Assembly: GCF_002015115.1 (NCBI RefSeq)
Contig: NZ_MUYA01000004.1
Coordinates: 317,951 to 373,698 of the forward strand
Reading direction: 5' to 3'
DNA: 55,748 nucleotides
Source: Haemophilus paracuniculus
GTDB lineage: Bacteria; Pseudomonadota; Gammaproteobacteria; Enterobacterales; Pasteurellaceae
Shown here: one piece after another, positions 1 through 10,146 of the stretch
Position numbering within the stretch: position 1 is the stretch's first letter
Layout of the letters: every line of letters begins with the position of its first letter
Position numbers and translations under genes: made by a program
Notes under the pieces: generated by a model
Told to the model about the DNA's origin: nothing
What the model saw: only the letters and a program-made list of their open reading frames with translations
The model's database searches: none

Positions 1-118
1 TCGGGAAGTTTTATTCGTAAGTGCTTTATGAGTAAAACAGTCGTAAAACTTTGAAAACTTATTCATTTAATTTCCTTAACTTACCTGTTTGCCGAGTTGA
101 TACTCGGCTTTTTTTTTC
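1..118 (+). ncRNA. Candidate small RNA, tandem copy 1 (5' end outside window)
   Basis: This is a noncoding unit whose first 76 bases closely match bases 237-312. It holds a 5' hairpin (arms TTATTCGTAA and TTATGAGTAA, pairing with two G-U pairs), an A/U-rich stretch ending in a pyrimidine motif (ATTTAATTTCCT), and a rho-independent terminator (GCCGAGT/ACTCGGC at 91-108 followed by nine T). Body plus own terminator, no coding frame, and duplication next door fit paired Hfq-type sRNAs. The promoter lies before base 1. I do not recognise the family. Confidence 0.5.
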
Positions 119-210
119 GCCAAAATTTCTGTGAAAGAGCGTGGCAGGGCGATTTTGGCGTGTTGGGCTAAATTTTTGATAAAAAAATCGTCAGCTAAAC
201 CCGTTTAGTA

Positions 211-237
211 TTGCATTTTTTTTTTTTTTTTTACAAT
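211..237 (+). promoter_or_regulatory. Promoter with 17-T homopolymer spacer for tandem sRNA copy 2
   Basis: A -35-like TTGCAT (211-216) and a -10 TACAAT (232-237) are separated by 15 bases that consist entirely of T, part of a run of 17 T (216-232). The -10 sits directly before the conserved start of the second RNA unit. Homopolymer tracts in promoter spacers are a known phase-variation device in Haemophilus and Neisseria; that this tract changes length is inference. Confidence 0.5.
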
Positions 238-239
238 CG

Positions 240-345
240 GGAAGTTTTATTCGTAGTTCCTTATGAGTAAGACACAGTCGTAACTCTAAAAATTTTATTC
301 ATTTACTTTCCTATTAGCCAAGCCTAACCCACTTGGCTTTTTTTC
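240..345 (+). ncRNA. Candidate small RNA, tandem copy 2
   Basis: Second member of the tandem pair. The body shares with copy 1 the start TCGGGAAGTTTTATTCGTA, the hairpin partner TTATGAGTAA, the motif AGTCGTAA and the tail TTATTCATTTA-TTTCCT, but it has its own unrelated terminator (AGCCAAG/CTTGGCT, 316-338, then seven T). Conserved body with different terminators argues for two separately ended transcripts. The ACTTTCCT tail is complementary to Shine-Dalgarno-type sequence, so mRNA repression is a possible role (inference). Confidence 0.55.
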
Positions 346-369
346 TTCTTTCTTATTTTTTCAGCCCAT

Positions 370-406
370 AAAAAAGCCCAAACCTATGTTTGGGCTTAAA
401 ATTTTT
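370..406 (-). terminator. Terminator after the gcvA-yjjG-cysB operon
   Basis: Hairpin AGCCCAAAC/GTTTGGGCT with an A run on the plus strand (T run on minus), directly downstream of the minus-strand gene ending at 443. T residues also follow on the plus strand, so it may work both ways. Confidence 0.75.
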
Positions 407-442
407 GCCAATCTCACCCCTTGCAAGCGGTGCGATAGCGGA

Positions 443-1081
443 TTATTTCACGAAACTATCAAATTTGAGTTCGTAATTGTCGCCGTCTCGGTTGTAAGAG
501 ATGTAGCGAGGGAATTTTTCATCGGCGTGTTTTTTCACGGTAATGTATTTATCGCCCGTGCGGAAGCGGTAGGTGATTTCTTCCACATTTTGCCCGCCAC
601 GTTTTACCATTTTGCTGGTTTTGTTTACCACCACGTTTTCCGTTGGGTAGAGCTTTTTGCCGTTGGTGGTTTGGAAGCTGTTTGGCAATTTGTCGTAATA
701 GCTCAACTGGAATGCGGTGGTAAAGAGGTCAAAGGTTGGCATTTTCATCACTTCTTCTTTGAGCGGTTCTTTGGTTCTGCCGTATTTGACGGTTTTTGAG
801 TCAATTTCCGCCACGGCGTAGGTTTTGCCGTTGCGGGTATCGCGATAGCTCAACATACTGAGCATATTATTGCGATCTAACCCTTTGGCGGTAAACACGA
901 TGTTGTAAAGTGGCACGTTGATTTGGGATTTGATGCTATATTGCCCATTGCCATTTTTGAAGGTAACGTAGGCGGGCATTAAATAGTTTGAGCTGTATTT
1001 GATTTTAAATTCTTCGGCAAATGCCGCTGAACTGGCGACTAAAACGGCAATGCAAGCGGTCAGTTTTTTCCAAATTTTCAT
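443..1081 (-). CDS. Conserved periplasmic protein, DUF3108-like
   Basis: The 212-residue protein begins with a clear signal peptide (MKIWKKLTACIAVLVASSAAFA, cleavage about residue 22), so it should be periplasmic. The remainder is beta-rich with no membrane segment and resembles the DUF3108 family of unknown function. Its ATG follows the cysB stop codon with no gap (TAA then ATG), so it is the last gene of the gcvA-yjjG-cysB operon and is probably translationally coupled to cysB. No catalytic motif is recognised. Function unknown; being next to cysB does not by itself show a role in sulfur metabolism. Confidence 0.8.
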   Translation of the reverse strand: MKIWKKLTACIAVLVASSAAFAEEFKIKYSSNYLMPAYVTFKNGNGQYSIKSQINVPLYNIVFTAKGLDRNNMLSMLSYRDTRNGKTYAVAEIDSKTVKYGRTKEPLKEEVMKMPTFDLFTTAFQLSYYDKLPNSFQTTNGKKLYPTENVVVNKTSKMVKRGGQNVEEITYRFRTGDKYITVKKHADEKFPRYISYNRDGDNYELKFDSFVK

Positions 1082-2743
<1,662 letters not shown>

Positions 2744-2744
<1 letters not shown>

Positions 2745-3634
2745 TAACAGCACTCCGCCATTGTTTGGGTAATCCATTGAATAAAATGTTGTACTTTTTC
2801 CGTGTTCGCCATTTGGGGCGGATAGACCACATAAAAGGCTTTTTCATCGTAAAGCTCGGTCGGGAACGGCTCAATCACCGTGCCTTTTTCGATTTCGTGT
2901 TGAGCCAAAATTTGGTTAGCAATCGCCACCCCCTGTTGGTGCATCGCCGCTTGCAACGCCATAAAAGTGTGGCTGAACGTTGAGCCAGATTCCGCATCCA
3001 CATTGGTTAAATTGAGGTGTTGCACCATTTTTTTCCATTTATTGTGCGATCCAACGTGCAGTAAGTGCTTGCCCTCTAAATCTTCGGGGCGAGCAATCGG
3101 GTTTTCCGCCAAATAGGCTTGCGAGGCGAGAATCACAATCCGAGCCTGCCCGAGCGGAATCGCCTCTAAATTTTGCCAGTTGCCTAAGCCGTAATAAATC
3201 GCCACATCAATCTCTTTGCCGAGTTGCCCCTCATCTTGATCCACCCCTTTCAAACGAACTTCAATATCAGGGTATTTTTGATGAAAATCGTTCAAACGCG
3301 GCACCAGCCAGTGCATTCCAAAGGTTTGCGGCACGCTGATCGACAAAATTTGACGATGATTTTGCAGGCGGATTTTGTCGGTTACGAGGGCGATCTGCTC
3401 TAAAAGCGGTCGGATTTCCTCATAATATTGCGAGCCAAATTCGGTAAAGGCGAGCAAGCGATTTCGGCGGTGAAATAATTTCACCCCCAAAAATTCTTCC
3501 AGCAGCTTGATTTGGTGGCTCACCGCCGCTTGGGTTACGAACAGATCTTCCGCCGCTTTGGTAAAATTCAAATGGCGAGCCGCAACGTCAAAGGCTTTCA
3601 ACGCATTGAGCGGTGGCAGTTTTTTATTCATCAT
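2744..3634 (-). CDS. gcvA: Glycine cleavage system regulator GcvA (LysR family)
   Basis: The 296-residue LysR regulator starts with an HTH region of GcvA type (LPPLNALKAFDVAARHLNFT, then VTQAAVSHQIKLLE). GcvA activates the glycine cleavage operon when glycine is plentiful and activates the divergent sRNA gene gcvB. That sRNA is present here, starting about 84 bp upstream on the other strand, which strongly supports the assignment over other LysR proteins. First of two adjacent ATG codons (3634, 3631); the true start may be the second. It heads an operon with yjjG, cysB and a periplasmic protein. Confidence 0.9.
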
Positions 3635-3681
3635 AGTAAGTTTGATTATTTTTTTTGATAGTTAAAATAAAAATTTTTCGT

Positions 3682-3710
3682 TTGTGGATTTCGTACGATC
3701 CACCTAAAAT
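3682..3710 (+). promoter_or_regulatory. gcvB promoter
   Basis: -35 TTGTGG (3682-3687), 17-base spacer, -10 TAAAAT (3705-3710), placing the RNA start near 3717-3719. It lies between divergent gcvA and gcvB, where GcvA is known to bind. Confidence 0.65.
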
Positions 3711-3717
3711 GCACCCG

Positions 3718-3900
3718 TACTTAGATGGATAGTGATAGTTAATTTTTAGCTATTTCAGATTTTAAGTATGATGTTGTGTTTGCATATTGGTCTAGGAAAC
3801 TAGACTTCGAGTAACCCAAGTCAAACGTAAGTTACTCATTTCACTTCCTGTATTTTTAACCGTTTTGGTTTATAAGCCCCCAATTTGGGGGCTTTTTTTA
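3718..3900 (+). ncRNA. gcvB: Small regulatory RNA GcvB
   Basis: Hfq-dependent sRNA that represses many amino-acid and peptide transport mRNAs. The sequence holds the conserved G/U-rich seed R1 (GATGTTGTGTTTGC, 3769-3784), a following TGGTCT block with its hairpin (TCTAGGAAACTAGA), the second conserved seed R2 (CACTTCCTGTA, 3842-3852), and a strong terminator (AGCCCCC/GGGGGCT, then T7, 3874-3899). It is divergent from gcvA, the classical arrangement. The 5' end is inferred from the promoter. Confidence 0.93.
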
Positions 3901-4015
3901 TACCTAAAAAAACTAATCCATTCTAACAGAAGCGAATCCATAAAAACAGCGAAAATCTACCAAAAGGGCGATTTATTTATCAAGCAAAGAGAATTAGAAC
4001 AGTAAGGGGAATTCT

Positions 4016-4135
4016 GCCCCCTTCGGCACTGCGTGCCACTTCCCCCGCAAGCGGGGGGCAGATCTGGTTTTTTGGTGGGGTAAAGATCTTCCCCCGTTTA
4101 CGGGGGAAGTACCGCTGTTAGGCGGGGTAGGGGGC
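4016..4135 (-). repeat. Dispersed multi-hairpin repeat, copy A
   Basis: One of four copies of an about 120-bp element (others at 5578, 33371 and 55631); this one is in reverse orientation. Outer arms GCCCCCT/AGGGGGC pair; inside are a variable hairpin (CCGC/GCGG here), CTTCCCCCGT/ACGGGGGAAG, CTGCCCCCGC/GCGGGGG, and GGCAC-GTGCC. Two AGATCT sites separate the inner hairpins. It lies just after the tyrA stop. Confidence 0.85.
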
Positions 4136-4163
4136 GAAATTTTAAGAAATCCCACCCCTTGCA

Positions 4164-5297
4164 TTAAGTTCGGCTGTCGTTCGCCTGTTGTAGTAAATTT
4201 CGGCTCTCTTTGAGGAATTGCTCGGAATAGTCGCCAAACCAGTGGTGGACGCTTTCAAACGCCTCAATAAAGCCAGCTTTGTCGTTATTTTTGAAGTAAG
4301 CCAAACTCTGTTCAAAGCTCTGTTTGAGCGACTCAATTACGCTCAAATTTTCAGGTTTGTCGGCGATAATATCGGCGTAAAGCCCGCCGTCTTGGGCGAA
4401 AAGTCGCCCAATCATCGCCAATTCTAAGCGGTAAATCGGCGAGGAAAGTGCCAGCAGTTGCGACAATTTGACGGGCTGGCGAGAGAGATGCAAGCCGAAC
4501 GCGAAAGTGGAAAAGTGGCGTAGGGCTTGAATGTAGGTCATTGAGTGATCGTGTTCGTGGGCGTCAATTTGCTCAATTTTTGCACCCCAAATGCGGATTT
4601 GATCGAGCAACCATTGATAACGCTCGGCAAAACGCCCGTGGCAGCAGGCGACCACTTGTTTGGCAAAACTGGCAATATCGCTACCAAACATCGGGTGCAA
4701 GCCAACCACCGCCCCTTGATGCACTTCCAACATTTTCGCCAACGGTTGAGCCTTGACGGACGTGAGATCGGCAAGAATCATCTGCTCGGTCAAATAAGGC
4801 TTCAACGCCTCGATGGTGTCGAGGGTGTTCACAATCGGCACGGATACAATCACCACGTCCGCCCCCGATAAAATCTCGTCCGCCTTACCCCAATCATCCT
4901 TATCCAGTACCTCAACGTGGTAGCCCGAATTGCGGAAATAGCGAGCGAAAAGCCCACCGAGCTTGCCTCGTCCGCCGACCACCACCATTTTCTGCACCTG
5001 CGGATTGACGGTTTTAAAGCCGTGCAAATTCTCGCTCACATAGGATTCCCGCATCACACGGCGTAGCACATCTTCAATCAGATCGGCAGGAACGCCTTGC
5101 TTTTCCGCCTCTTGACGGCGAGCTTCAATCATCGCTGTTTCACGGTCAGGAGCGTATACGGGCAACCCATGCTGATGTTTCACTTTGCCAACTTCCGATA
5201 CTAATGCGAGGCGTTTGGCGAGCAGTTGAATAAGCTGTTGATCGACTTGATCGATCTGATCCCGTAATGGGGCGAGGGGGTGTTTGTTTTCGGTCAT
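4164..5297 (-). CDS. tyrA: Bifunctional chorismate mutase / prephenate dehydrogenase
   Basis: The 377-residue enzyme converts chorismate to prephenate and then oxidises it to 4-hydroxyphenylpyruvate for tyrosine. Residues 1-90 form an AroQ-type chorismate mutase helical domain (LRDQIDQVDQQLIQLLAKRL at 11-30). A dinucleotide-binding fold follows (GGRGKLGGLF, about 108-117), then the prephenate dehydrogenase region with LHPMFGSD. Length equals that of enteric and H. influenzae TyrA. It is transcribed alone, separated from aroG, the first enzyme of the same pathway, by two structured repeats. No clear TyrR box seen. Confidence 0.95.
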   Translation of the reverse strand: MTENKHPLAPLRDQIDQVDQQLIQLLAKRLALVSEVGKVKHQHGLPVYAPDRETAMIEARRQEAEKQGVPADLIEDVLRRVMRESYVSENLHGFKTVNPQVQKMVVVGGRGKLGGLFARYFRNSGYHVEVLDKDDWGKADEILSGADVVIVSVPIVNTLDTIEALKPYLTEQMILADLTSVKAQPLAKMLEVHQGAVVGLHPMFGSDIASFAKQVVACCHGRFAERYQWLLDQIRIWGAKIEQIDAHEHDHSMTYIQALRHFSTFAFGLHLSRQPVKLSQLLALSSPIYRLELAMIGRLFAQDGGLYADIIADKPENLSVIESLKQSFEQSLAYFKNNDKAGFIEAFESVHHWFGDYSEQFLKESRNLLQQANDSRT

Positions 5298-5354
5298 TAT
5301 ATTTGGAATATATTAAAAAGTTAGAATGTCAAAAATCTGTGCATATTTGAGTTT

Positions 5355-5540
5355 GTTACTTTTCTTTGCTTCGCCAAAGAAAAGTAACCAAAAGAAAGGC
5401 GACCCCGAGCATTTTGCTTTGTTTCGCTTGTTTCTAATTTCTACGGTCGATTTGTAAACTCGCTGACTTTGTCAGCTCAAACAGTACAAATCGCCCTTGG
5501 AATTAACGAAACCGCTCAACGCAAAATGACGGGGAATAAT
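5355..5540. repeat. Long imperfect palindrome, structured repeat family 2 (full copy)
   Basis: A perfect 14-bp hairpin (GTTACTTTTCTTTG/CAAAGAAAAGTAAC, 5355-5388) is followed by a nested palindrome of about 65-base arms between 5403 and 5534. Paired blocks include CCCCG with CGGGG, CATTTTGC with GCAAAATG, GTTTCG with CGAAAC, CGATTTGTA with TACAAATCG, and a central GCTGAC-ttt-GTCAGC (5462-5476). Its right arm recurs at 44685-44752. No gene is seen in 5298-5715. Confidence 0.8.
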
Positions 5541-5577
5541 GCAAGCGGTGAGATCTTTTAAAATTTTTCATTCGTTT

Positions 5578-5698
5578 GCCCCCTACCCCCTACTTCGTAG
5601 GGTACTTCCCCCGTTAAACGGGGGAAGATCTTAGAATTTGTGAGAAATCAGATCTGCCCCCGCTGGCGGGGGAAGTGGCACGGAGTGCCGAAGGGGGC
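5578..5698 (+). repeat. Dispersed multi-hairpin repeat, copy B
   Basis: Complete copy with outer arms GCCCCCT/AGGGGGC, first hairpin CCTAC-ttc-GTAGG, then CTTCCCCCGT/ACGGGGGAAG, AGATCTT, spacer, AGATCTG, the CCCCCGC hairpin, and GGCAC-gga-GTGCC. It ends 17 bp after the aroG stop codon and may serve as its transcript end. Confidence 0.87.
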
Positions 5699-5715
5699 TA
5701 TCCCACCGCTTGTGA

Positions 5716-6780
5716 TTATTTTTGACGCAATTTTTCCGCAAAATCCGTCAAGACGGTTTCAGTCGTCTGCCAATCAATACAAGCGTCCGTGATCGAAACG
5801 CCATACTGCATTTGCTCGAACGGTTGTTCGGACGATTGATTGCCCGCGTTGAGGTGGCTTTCGATCATCAAGCCGATAATCGACTGATTGCCCGCCAGCA
5901 GTTGTGCTAACGCATTTTCAGCGACCGCGGGCTGACGGCGGTAGTCTTTGTTGGAATTGCCGTGGCTGCAATCGATCATAATCGATTCTGGCAAGTTGGC
6001 TTTGCGTAACGCTTGCTCACATTCTGCCACGAACGGCTGTTCAAAATTCGGGGTTTTGCCGCCGCGTAAAATCACGTGTCCGTCTGGGTTGCCTTTGGTT
6101 TGCAGTAGGGTAACTTGCCCTTTTTGGTTGATGCCGATAAAGCTATGCCCTTGTGCCGCCGCTTGCATTGCGTTGATCGCCACGCCTAAACCGCCGTCCG
6201 TGCCGTTTTTGAAGCCGACCGCCATTGATAAGCCTGAGGCAAGTTCGCGGTGGGTTTGCGATTCGGTGGTTCTCGCCCCGATTGCTGCCCAGCTAAATAA
6301 GTCCGCAAGGTATTGTGGGGTCATCGGATCTAAGGCTTCGGTGGCGAGTGGCAAGCCTAATTCGGCGAGGTCTAGGCAGAGTTTACGCCCCACACGCAAG
6401 CCCGTTTCGATATCGAATGAACCGTCAATTTTTGGGTCGTTGATCAAGCCTTTCCAGCCCACGGTGGTGCGAGGTTTTTCAAAGTAAACTCGCATTACAA
6501 TGTAAAGTTTATCACTTAACTGATCGCTTAATGCTTTGAGTTTGTGGGCGTATTCGATGGCGGCTTTTGGATCGTGGATTGAGCAAGGCCCGATCACGAT
6601 CAATTTGCGAGGATCACGTTTTTGAATGATGTCTGAAATCGTTTTACGCGATGTTTCGATTTGTTTACGCAGATGATCAGGCAGGGGTAATTCTTGTTTT
6701 AATTCCGCAGGGGTTAATAGCACTTTTTCATCACAGATATTGACATTGTGGATACTATCTTGATTAACGACATTGTTCAT
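5716..6780 (-). CDS. aroG: 3-deoxy-7-phosphoheptulonate (DAHP) synthase, class I
   Basis: The 354-residue enzyme joins phosphoenolpyruvate and erythrose 4-phosphate in the first step of the shikimate pathway. Typical class I features are visible: IGPCSIHD near residue 64, the RVYFEKPRTTVGWKGLINDP segment near 98-117, RTTESQTHRE near 170, and HGNSNKD near 274. Length fits AroF/AroG/AroH; which aromatic amino acid inhibits it cannot be told safely. ATG 6780 has AAGGAAA upstream. It lies 40 bp after opsX on the same strand, probably in one transcript. Confidence 0.93.
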   Translation of the reverse strand: MNNVVNQDSIHNVNICDEKVLLTPAELKQELPLPDHLRKQIETSRKTISDIIQKRDPRKLIVIGPCSIHDPKAAIEYAHKLKALSDQLSDKLYIVMRVYFEKPRTTVGWKGLINDPKIDGSFDIETGLRVGRKLCLDLAELGLPLATEALDPMTPQYLADLFSWAAIGARTTESQTHRELASGLSMAVGFKNGTDGGLGVAINAMQAAAQGHSFIGINQKGQVTLLQTKGNPDGHVILRGGKTPNFEQPFVAECEQALRKANLPESIMIDCSHGNSNKDYRRQPAVAENALAQLLAGNQSIIGLMIESHLNAGNQSSEQPFEQMQYGVSITDACIDWQTTETVLTDFAEKLRQK

Positions 6781-6820
6781 TTTTATTTCCTTTTATGTAA
6801 AAAAATTGATACAGCGAACT

Positions 6821-7855
6821 TTACTCGTTTCTGGCAAGGGTTTCAACTATTTTTTGCTTGACCGCCTCAACGGAAATGCGATTCATCAAATTTTTGCCTT
6901 TCGCTTTGGTCGCCCACGCCAGTTCCTGCCACGGTTTGCCGTAGCTTTCCAAAATCGCCTGATCGTAAACGGAAATCACTTTATCTAAATCGTTGTAAGG
7001 CCCTGTTCGGCGAGGGTTGTGAATCGCATAAAGCCCAATCACGGGGGTATTTTGGGTGGTGGCGATATGAGCAGGTCCAGAGTCAGATGATAGCACCAAA
7101 TCCACCTGACGAATTAACGCCGCCAACTGTTTAAGGTTGGTTTTCCCTGCAAGATTGACACAATTCGGGGCAAGTTTGGCGATTTTCGCTGCCGTTTCCA
7201 TTTCATAGGCAGAGGGCGAACCGCACACCAGCACATTAAAATCCTTTGCTGCCCAGCGAGCAATTTCCGCATAATTTTCCGCCTGCCAATCTTTTTCTTT
7301 TTTACTCGAACAAGGGGCAATCAGCAGATTTTTCCGTTGTGGATCAATAAATTGCGAACTGTATGCTAAATCCTGCTCGCTCACGGGCAGATTCCAGCAA
7401 GGGGTTAGATCCTGCACCCCAATTGCTTTGGCAAACATCATCTGCCCGTCTAAAACGTGGGGGGAAGCGGTCATTTCCACCTTGGCGTTGGTAAACAACC
7501 ATTGCATTTCTCTGGCACGATCCTTGTTAAAGCCGATTTTGGTTTTTGCCCGAATCCCGAGCGACAAAATCGAGGCTCGCAAAGCGGTCTGCATATTTAA
7601 CAAAAAATCAAACCGCTTGTGTCGCAAACTTCGCCAAAGTGTAAAGATACCTTTCCAGCCCGATTTTTTATCGTAGGGAATCAGGGTAACATTGGGAATG
7701 CCGTCCATTAACTGAGCTTCGGTTTTGCCGATAATCCAGCAAATTTCCGCCTGCGGATATTGGCGTTGAATCGCCTGCACCACCGCAAGGGTGTGGCACA
7801 CATCGCCAATCGCCGAAAGACGCAGAATACAAATTGATTGAGGGGGTTGTTTCAT
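6821..7855 (-). CDS. opsX: LPS heptosyltransferase I, OpsX type
   Basis: A 344-residue glycosyltransferase family 9 protein. It transfers the first L-glycero-D-manno-heptose from ADP-heptose to Kdo in lipopolysaccharide inner core synthesis, at the cytoplasmic face of the inner membrane. The N-terminus (ICILRLSAIGDVCHTLAVVQ) and the SSDSGPAHIATTQNTPVIGLY block near residue 255 are characteristic, and the form is that of H. influenzae OpsX, which acts on phosphorylated Kdo, rather than enteric WaaC. ATG 7855 is preferred to an in-frame TTG at 7870. The LPS gene waaA lies at 35451. Confidence 0.85.
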   Translation of the reverse strand: MKQPPQSICILRLSAIGDVCHTLAVVQAIQRQYPQAEICWIIGKTEAQLMDGIPNVTLIPYDKKSGWKGIFTLWRSLRHKRFDFLLNMQTALRASILSLGIRAKTKIGFNKDRAREMQWLFTNAKVEMTASPHVLDGQMMFAKAIGVQDLTPCWNLPVSEQDLAYSSQFIDPQRKNLLIAPCSSKKEKDWQAENYAEIARWAAKDFNVLVCGSPSAYEMETAAKIAKLAPNCVNLAGKTNLKQLAALIRQVDLVLSSDSGPAHIATTQNTPVIGLYAIHNPRRTGPYNDLDKVISVYDQAILESYGKPWQELAWATKAKGKNLMNRISVEAVKQKIVETLARNE

Positions 7856-8002
7856 CTTTTTTCTATCCAAAATCCAATCACGCTGGCTAGTTTACCAATT
7901 TTCAGCCTCGTGTGTGGGGAATTTTTGGGGAAATGGTGGCAGTCAGAAATTTCTTAAAATCTGACCGCTTGTATAAGATCACTTATGGCTTTCTTTCAAA
8001 AT

Positions 8003-8045
8003 AAAAAAAACCACATCAAGCGGTGGCTTAATGTGGATTTTTCAT
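8003..8045 (-). terminator. pykA terminator (probably bidirectional)
   Basis: Hairpin CCACAT-c-AAGC-ggtg-GCTT-a-ATGTGG (8011-8036), with eight A before it on plus (T run for the minus-strand pykA) and T after it. The loop contains an uptake-signal core. The rest of 7856-8058 shows one further uptake signal and no gene. Confidence 0.8.
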
Positions 8046-8058
8046 TAAAGTTAAAAAA

Positions 8059-9498
8059 TTATTCCACTTTTAAGATACGGCAGGTGTTTGTGCCGCCTTC
8101 TTTTAATTCATCGCCGTGGGTAAGAAGCACGAGGTCGCCACTTAATAGGTAGCCTTGCTCTTTTAATTGAGCGATCGCTTTTTTCGCCCCTTCAATCGTG
8201 CGGCTTACTTCATCGCAGAACACTGGGGTTACGCCACGGTAAAGGGCGGCGAGGTTTAATGCTTTCTCGTTGCGAGAGAGGGCGTAAATTGGTAAGCCTG
8301 AGCTGATACGGCTCATCAATTTCGCGGTTTCGCCAGAGTGGGTGAGGGCGATAATGGCTGAAACGCCTTCTAAGTGGTTGGCGGTGTACATTGCTGACAT
8401 CGCCACCGCTTCTTCAATGCTGGTGAATGTGCCTTCCATACGGTGGCGAGAAACGTTGATGCTTGGCATTGTTTCTGCCCCTAAGCAAACTTCCGCCATT
8501 GATTTCACGGTTTCAACTGGGTAGTCGCCGTTTGCCGTTTCGCCTGAAAGCATTACTGCGTCCGTGCCGTCCAATACCGCATTCGCTACGTCCATTACTT
8601 CCGCACGGGTCGGCATTGGTTTTTTGATCATTGATTCCATCATTTGGGTCGCAGTGATCACCACACGGTTTAATTTGCGTGAACGGCGGATCAATTTTTT
8701 CTGTACGCCAACAAGGGCTGCATCGCCGATTTCTACGCCTAAGTCGCCACGAGCCACCATAATTACATCAGCACCAAGAATGATGTCGTTCATTGCTTCT
8801 TCCGTTGCCACGGTTTCCGCACGCTCTACTTTCGCCACGATTTTCGGATCAAAACCTGCTTCGTTCGCTAATTGGCGAGCATAGCGTAAGTCCGCACTTG
8901 ATTGTGGGAAAGAAACCGCGAGGTAGTCCACCCCAATGCGTGCAGCGAGTTTGATGTCTTCTTTGTCTTTGTCGGTCAACGCTGGGGCAGATAAGCCGCC
9001 GCCTAATTTGTTGATCCCTTTGTTGTTTGAAAGTGGACCACCTACGGTAACTTCGGTGAACACTTTCGCCCCGTCAATGGTAAGCACTTTTAATTGAATG
9101 TTGCCGTCATCGAGTAAAAGAATATCGCCAGGTACGACATCACGAGGTAGGTTTTTATAGTCTAAACCGACTGATTCTTGATTACCTTCGCCTTTTGGTA
9201 ATTCTGCGTCTAAGGTAAATTTGTCGCCGATATTGAGGAAAATTTTGCCCTCTTTAAAGGTAGAAACACGGATTTTAGGCCCTTGTAAATCTCCTAAGAT
9301 CGCAACGTGTTTACCTAATTTCGCCGCAATTTCACGCACTTTTTTCGCACGTTCGATGTGATCTTCTGGTACACCGTGAGAGAAGTTCATACGAACCATA
9401 TTCGCACCTGCGGCAATGATTTTTTCTAAGGTATTGCCACGATCCGTTGCAGGACCCATAGTACAAACGATTTTGGTTCTTCTGAGTTTTCTAGACAT
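8059..9498 (-). CDS. pykA: Pyruvate kinase (PykA type)
   Basis: The 479-residue glycolytic enzyme converts phosphoenolpyruvate and ADP to pyruvate and ATP. It begins [20 protein letters not shown], close to type II PykA (AMP/sugar-phosphate-activated in enterics), and shows the substrate region [12 protein letters not shown] and the catalytic lysine region KVERAE near 243. ATG 9498 has an upstream GGAGC; an in-frame start 60 bases earlier gives non-family sequence. It is divergent from sixA and monocistronic, with its own terminator. Confidence 0.95.
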   Translation of the reverse strand: MSRKLRRTKIVCTMGPATDRGNTLEKIIAAGANMVRMNFSHGVPEDHIERAKKVREIAAKLGKHVAILGDLQGPKIRVSTFKEGKIFLNIGDKFTLDAELPKGEGNQESVGLDYKNLPRDVVPGDILLLDDGNIQLKVLTIDGAKVFTEVTVGGPLSNNKGINKLGGGLSAPALTDKDKEDIKLAARIGVDYLAVSFPQSSADLRYARQLANEAGFDPKIVAKVERAETVATEEAMNDIILGADVIMVARGDLGVEIGDAALVGVQKKLIRRSRKLNRVVITATQMMESMIKKPMPTRAEVMDVANAVLDGTDAVMLSGETANGDYPVETVKSMAEVCLGAETMPSINVSRHRMEGTFTSIEEAVAMSAMYTANHLEGVSAIIALTHSGETAKLMSRISSGLPIYALSRNEKALNLAALYRGVTPVFCDEVSRTIEGAKKAIAQLKEQGYLLSGDLVLLTHGDELKEGGTNTCRILKVE

Positions 9499-9615
9499 TG
9501 ATTGCTCCGTTATGAATTTAAGAAATGAAAAATCTTTAATCACGGCTTGCCACCGCAAAAAAGTGGGGGCATTATACGCCTAAATCGGTTTAGTTTAAAT
9601 AGTAAAGAGGTTGAA

Positions 9616-10104
9616 ATGAACATTTGGATTATGCGACACGGCGAAGCGGGCTTTAACGCCAGCAAAGACAGCGAACGCACCTTGACCGAGTTCGGGCAAG
9701 CAATGGCGGAACAGCAAGGGCAATGGCTGGGCAAGCGGTTAGATCAGCAAAATTTATCCCTTGATAAAATTCTGGTTAGCCCTTACCAGCGAGCCAAGCA
9801 GACGTGGCAAGAGGTGGAACGGGGCTTACAAGCGGTCAGTTCGGGCAAAAATTTTTCTCACTTAGTGGAAGAGTGGGACGGCATTACCCCCGCAGGCGAG
9901 GTGCAAAATGTGCTGAATTACGCCCATTTTTTACGGGACGAGGGGGCGAAAAATCTGCTAATTATTTCTCATCTGCCACTGGTGTTTGATTTGGTGCAAG
10001 CCTTTACCGAACATCAACATAGCGTCCATTTTTACCCTGCGGTGATCGCCGAAATTGATTGGCGGACGGATGCGGGCAAATTAGTGATTGCGGAAAAACC
10101 GTAA
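9616..10104 (+). CDS. sixA: Phosphohistidine phosphatase SixA
   Basis: The 162-residue histidine phosphatase carries the RHG motif at the N-terminus (MNIWIMRHGEAGF, catalytic His about residue 8) and a second conserved His in IISHLPLVFDL near residue 119. SixA removes phosphate from phosphohistidine; in E. coli it acts on the nitrogen phosphotransferase protein NPr. ATG 9616 is preceded by AGAGG, which decides this start over one 69 bases upstream. Divergent from pykA, convergent with thiB, with a shared terminator. Confidence 0.9.
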   Translation: MNIWIMRHGEAGFNASKDSERTLTEFGQAMAEQQGQWLGKRLDQQNLSLDKILVSPYQRAKQTWQEVERGLQAVSSGKNFSHLVEEWDGITPAGEVQNVLNYAHFLRDEGAKNLLIISHLPLVFDLVQAFTEHQHSVHFYPAVIAEIDWRTDAGKLVIAEKP

Positions 10105-10117
10105 ATTCGGCACAAAA

Positions 10118-10146
10118 AAGCGGACGCTTGTCCGCTTAAATTTTTT
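10118..10146. terminator. Bidirectional terminator between sixA and thiB
   Basis: Perfect 8-bp stem AAGCGGAC-gctt-GTCCGCTT (10118-10137) flanked by A and T runs. The arms are near-matches to the uptake-signal core in inverted orientation. Confidence 0.8.

Noticed and set aside
386..799. 137-residue open frame antisense to the DUF3108-like gene
   Set aside because: It starts inside the operon terminator and lies wholly opposite a gene with a clear signal peptide.
4016..4135. The G/C-rich repeats as CRISPR or as an insertion sequence
   Set aside because: They are single dispersed palindromic units without regular spacers, and contain no transposase frame.
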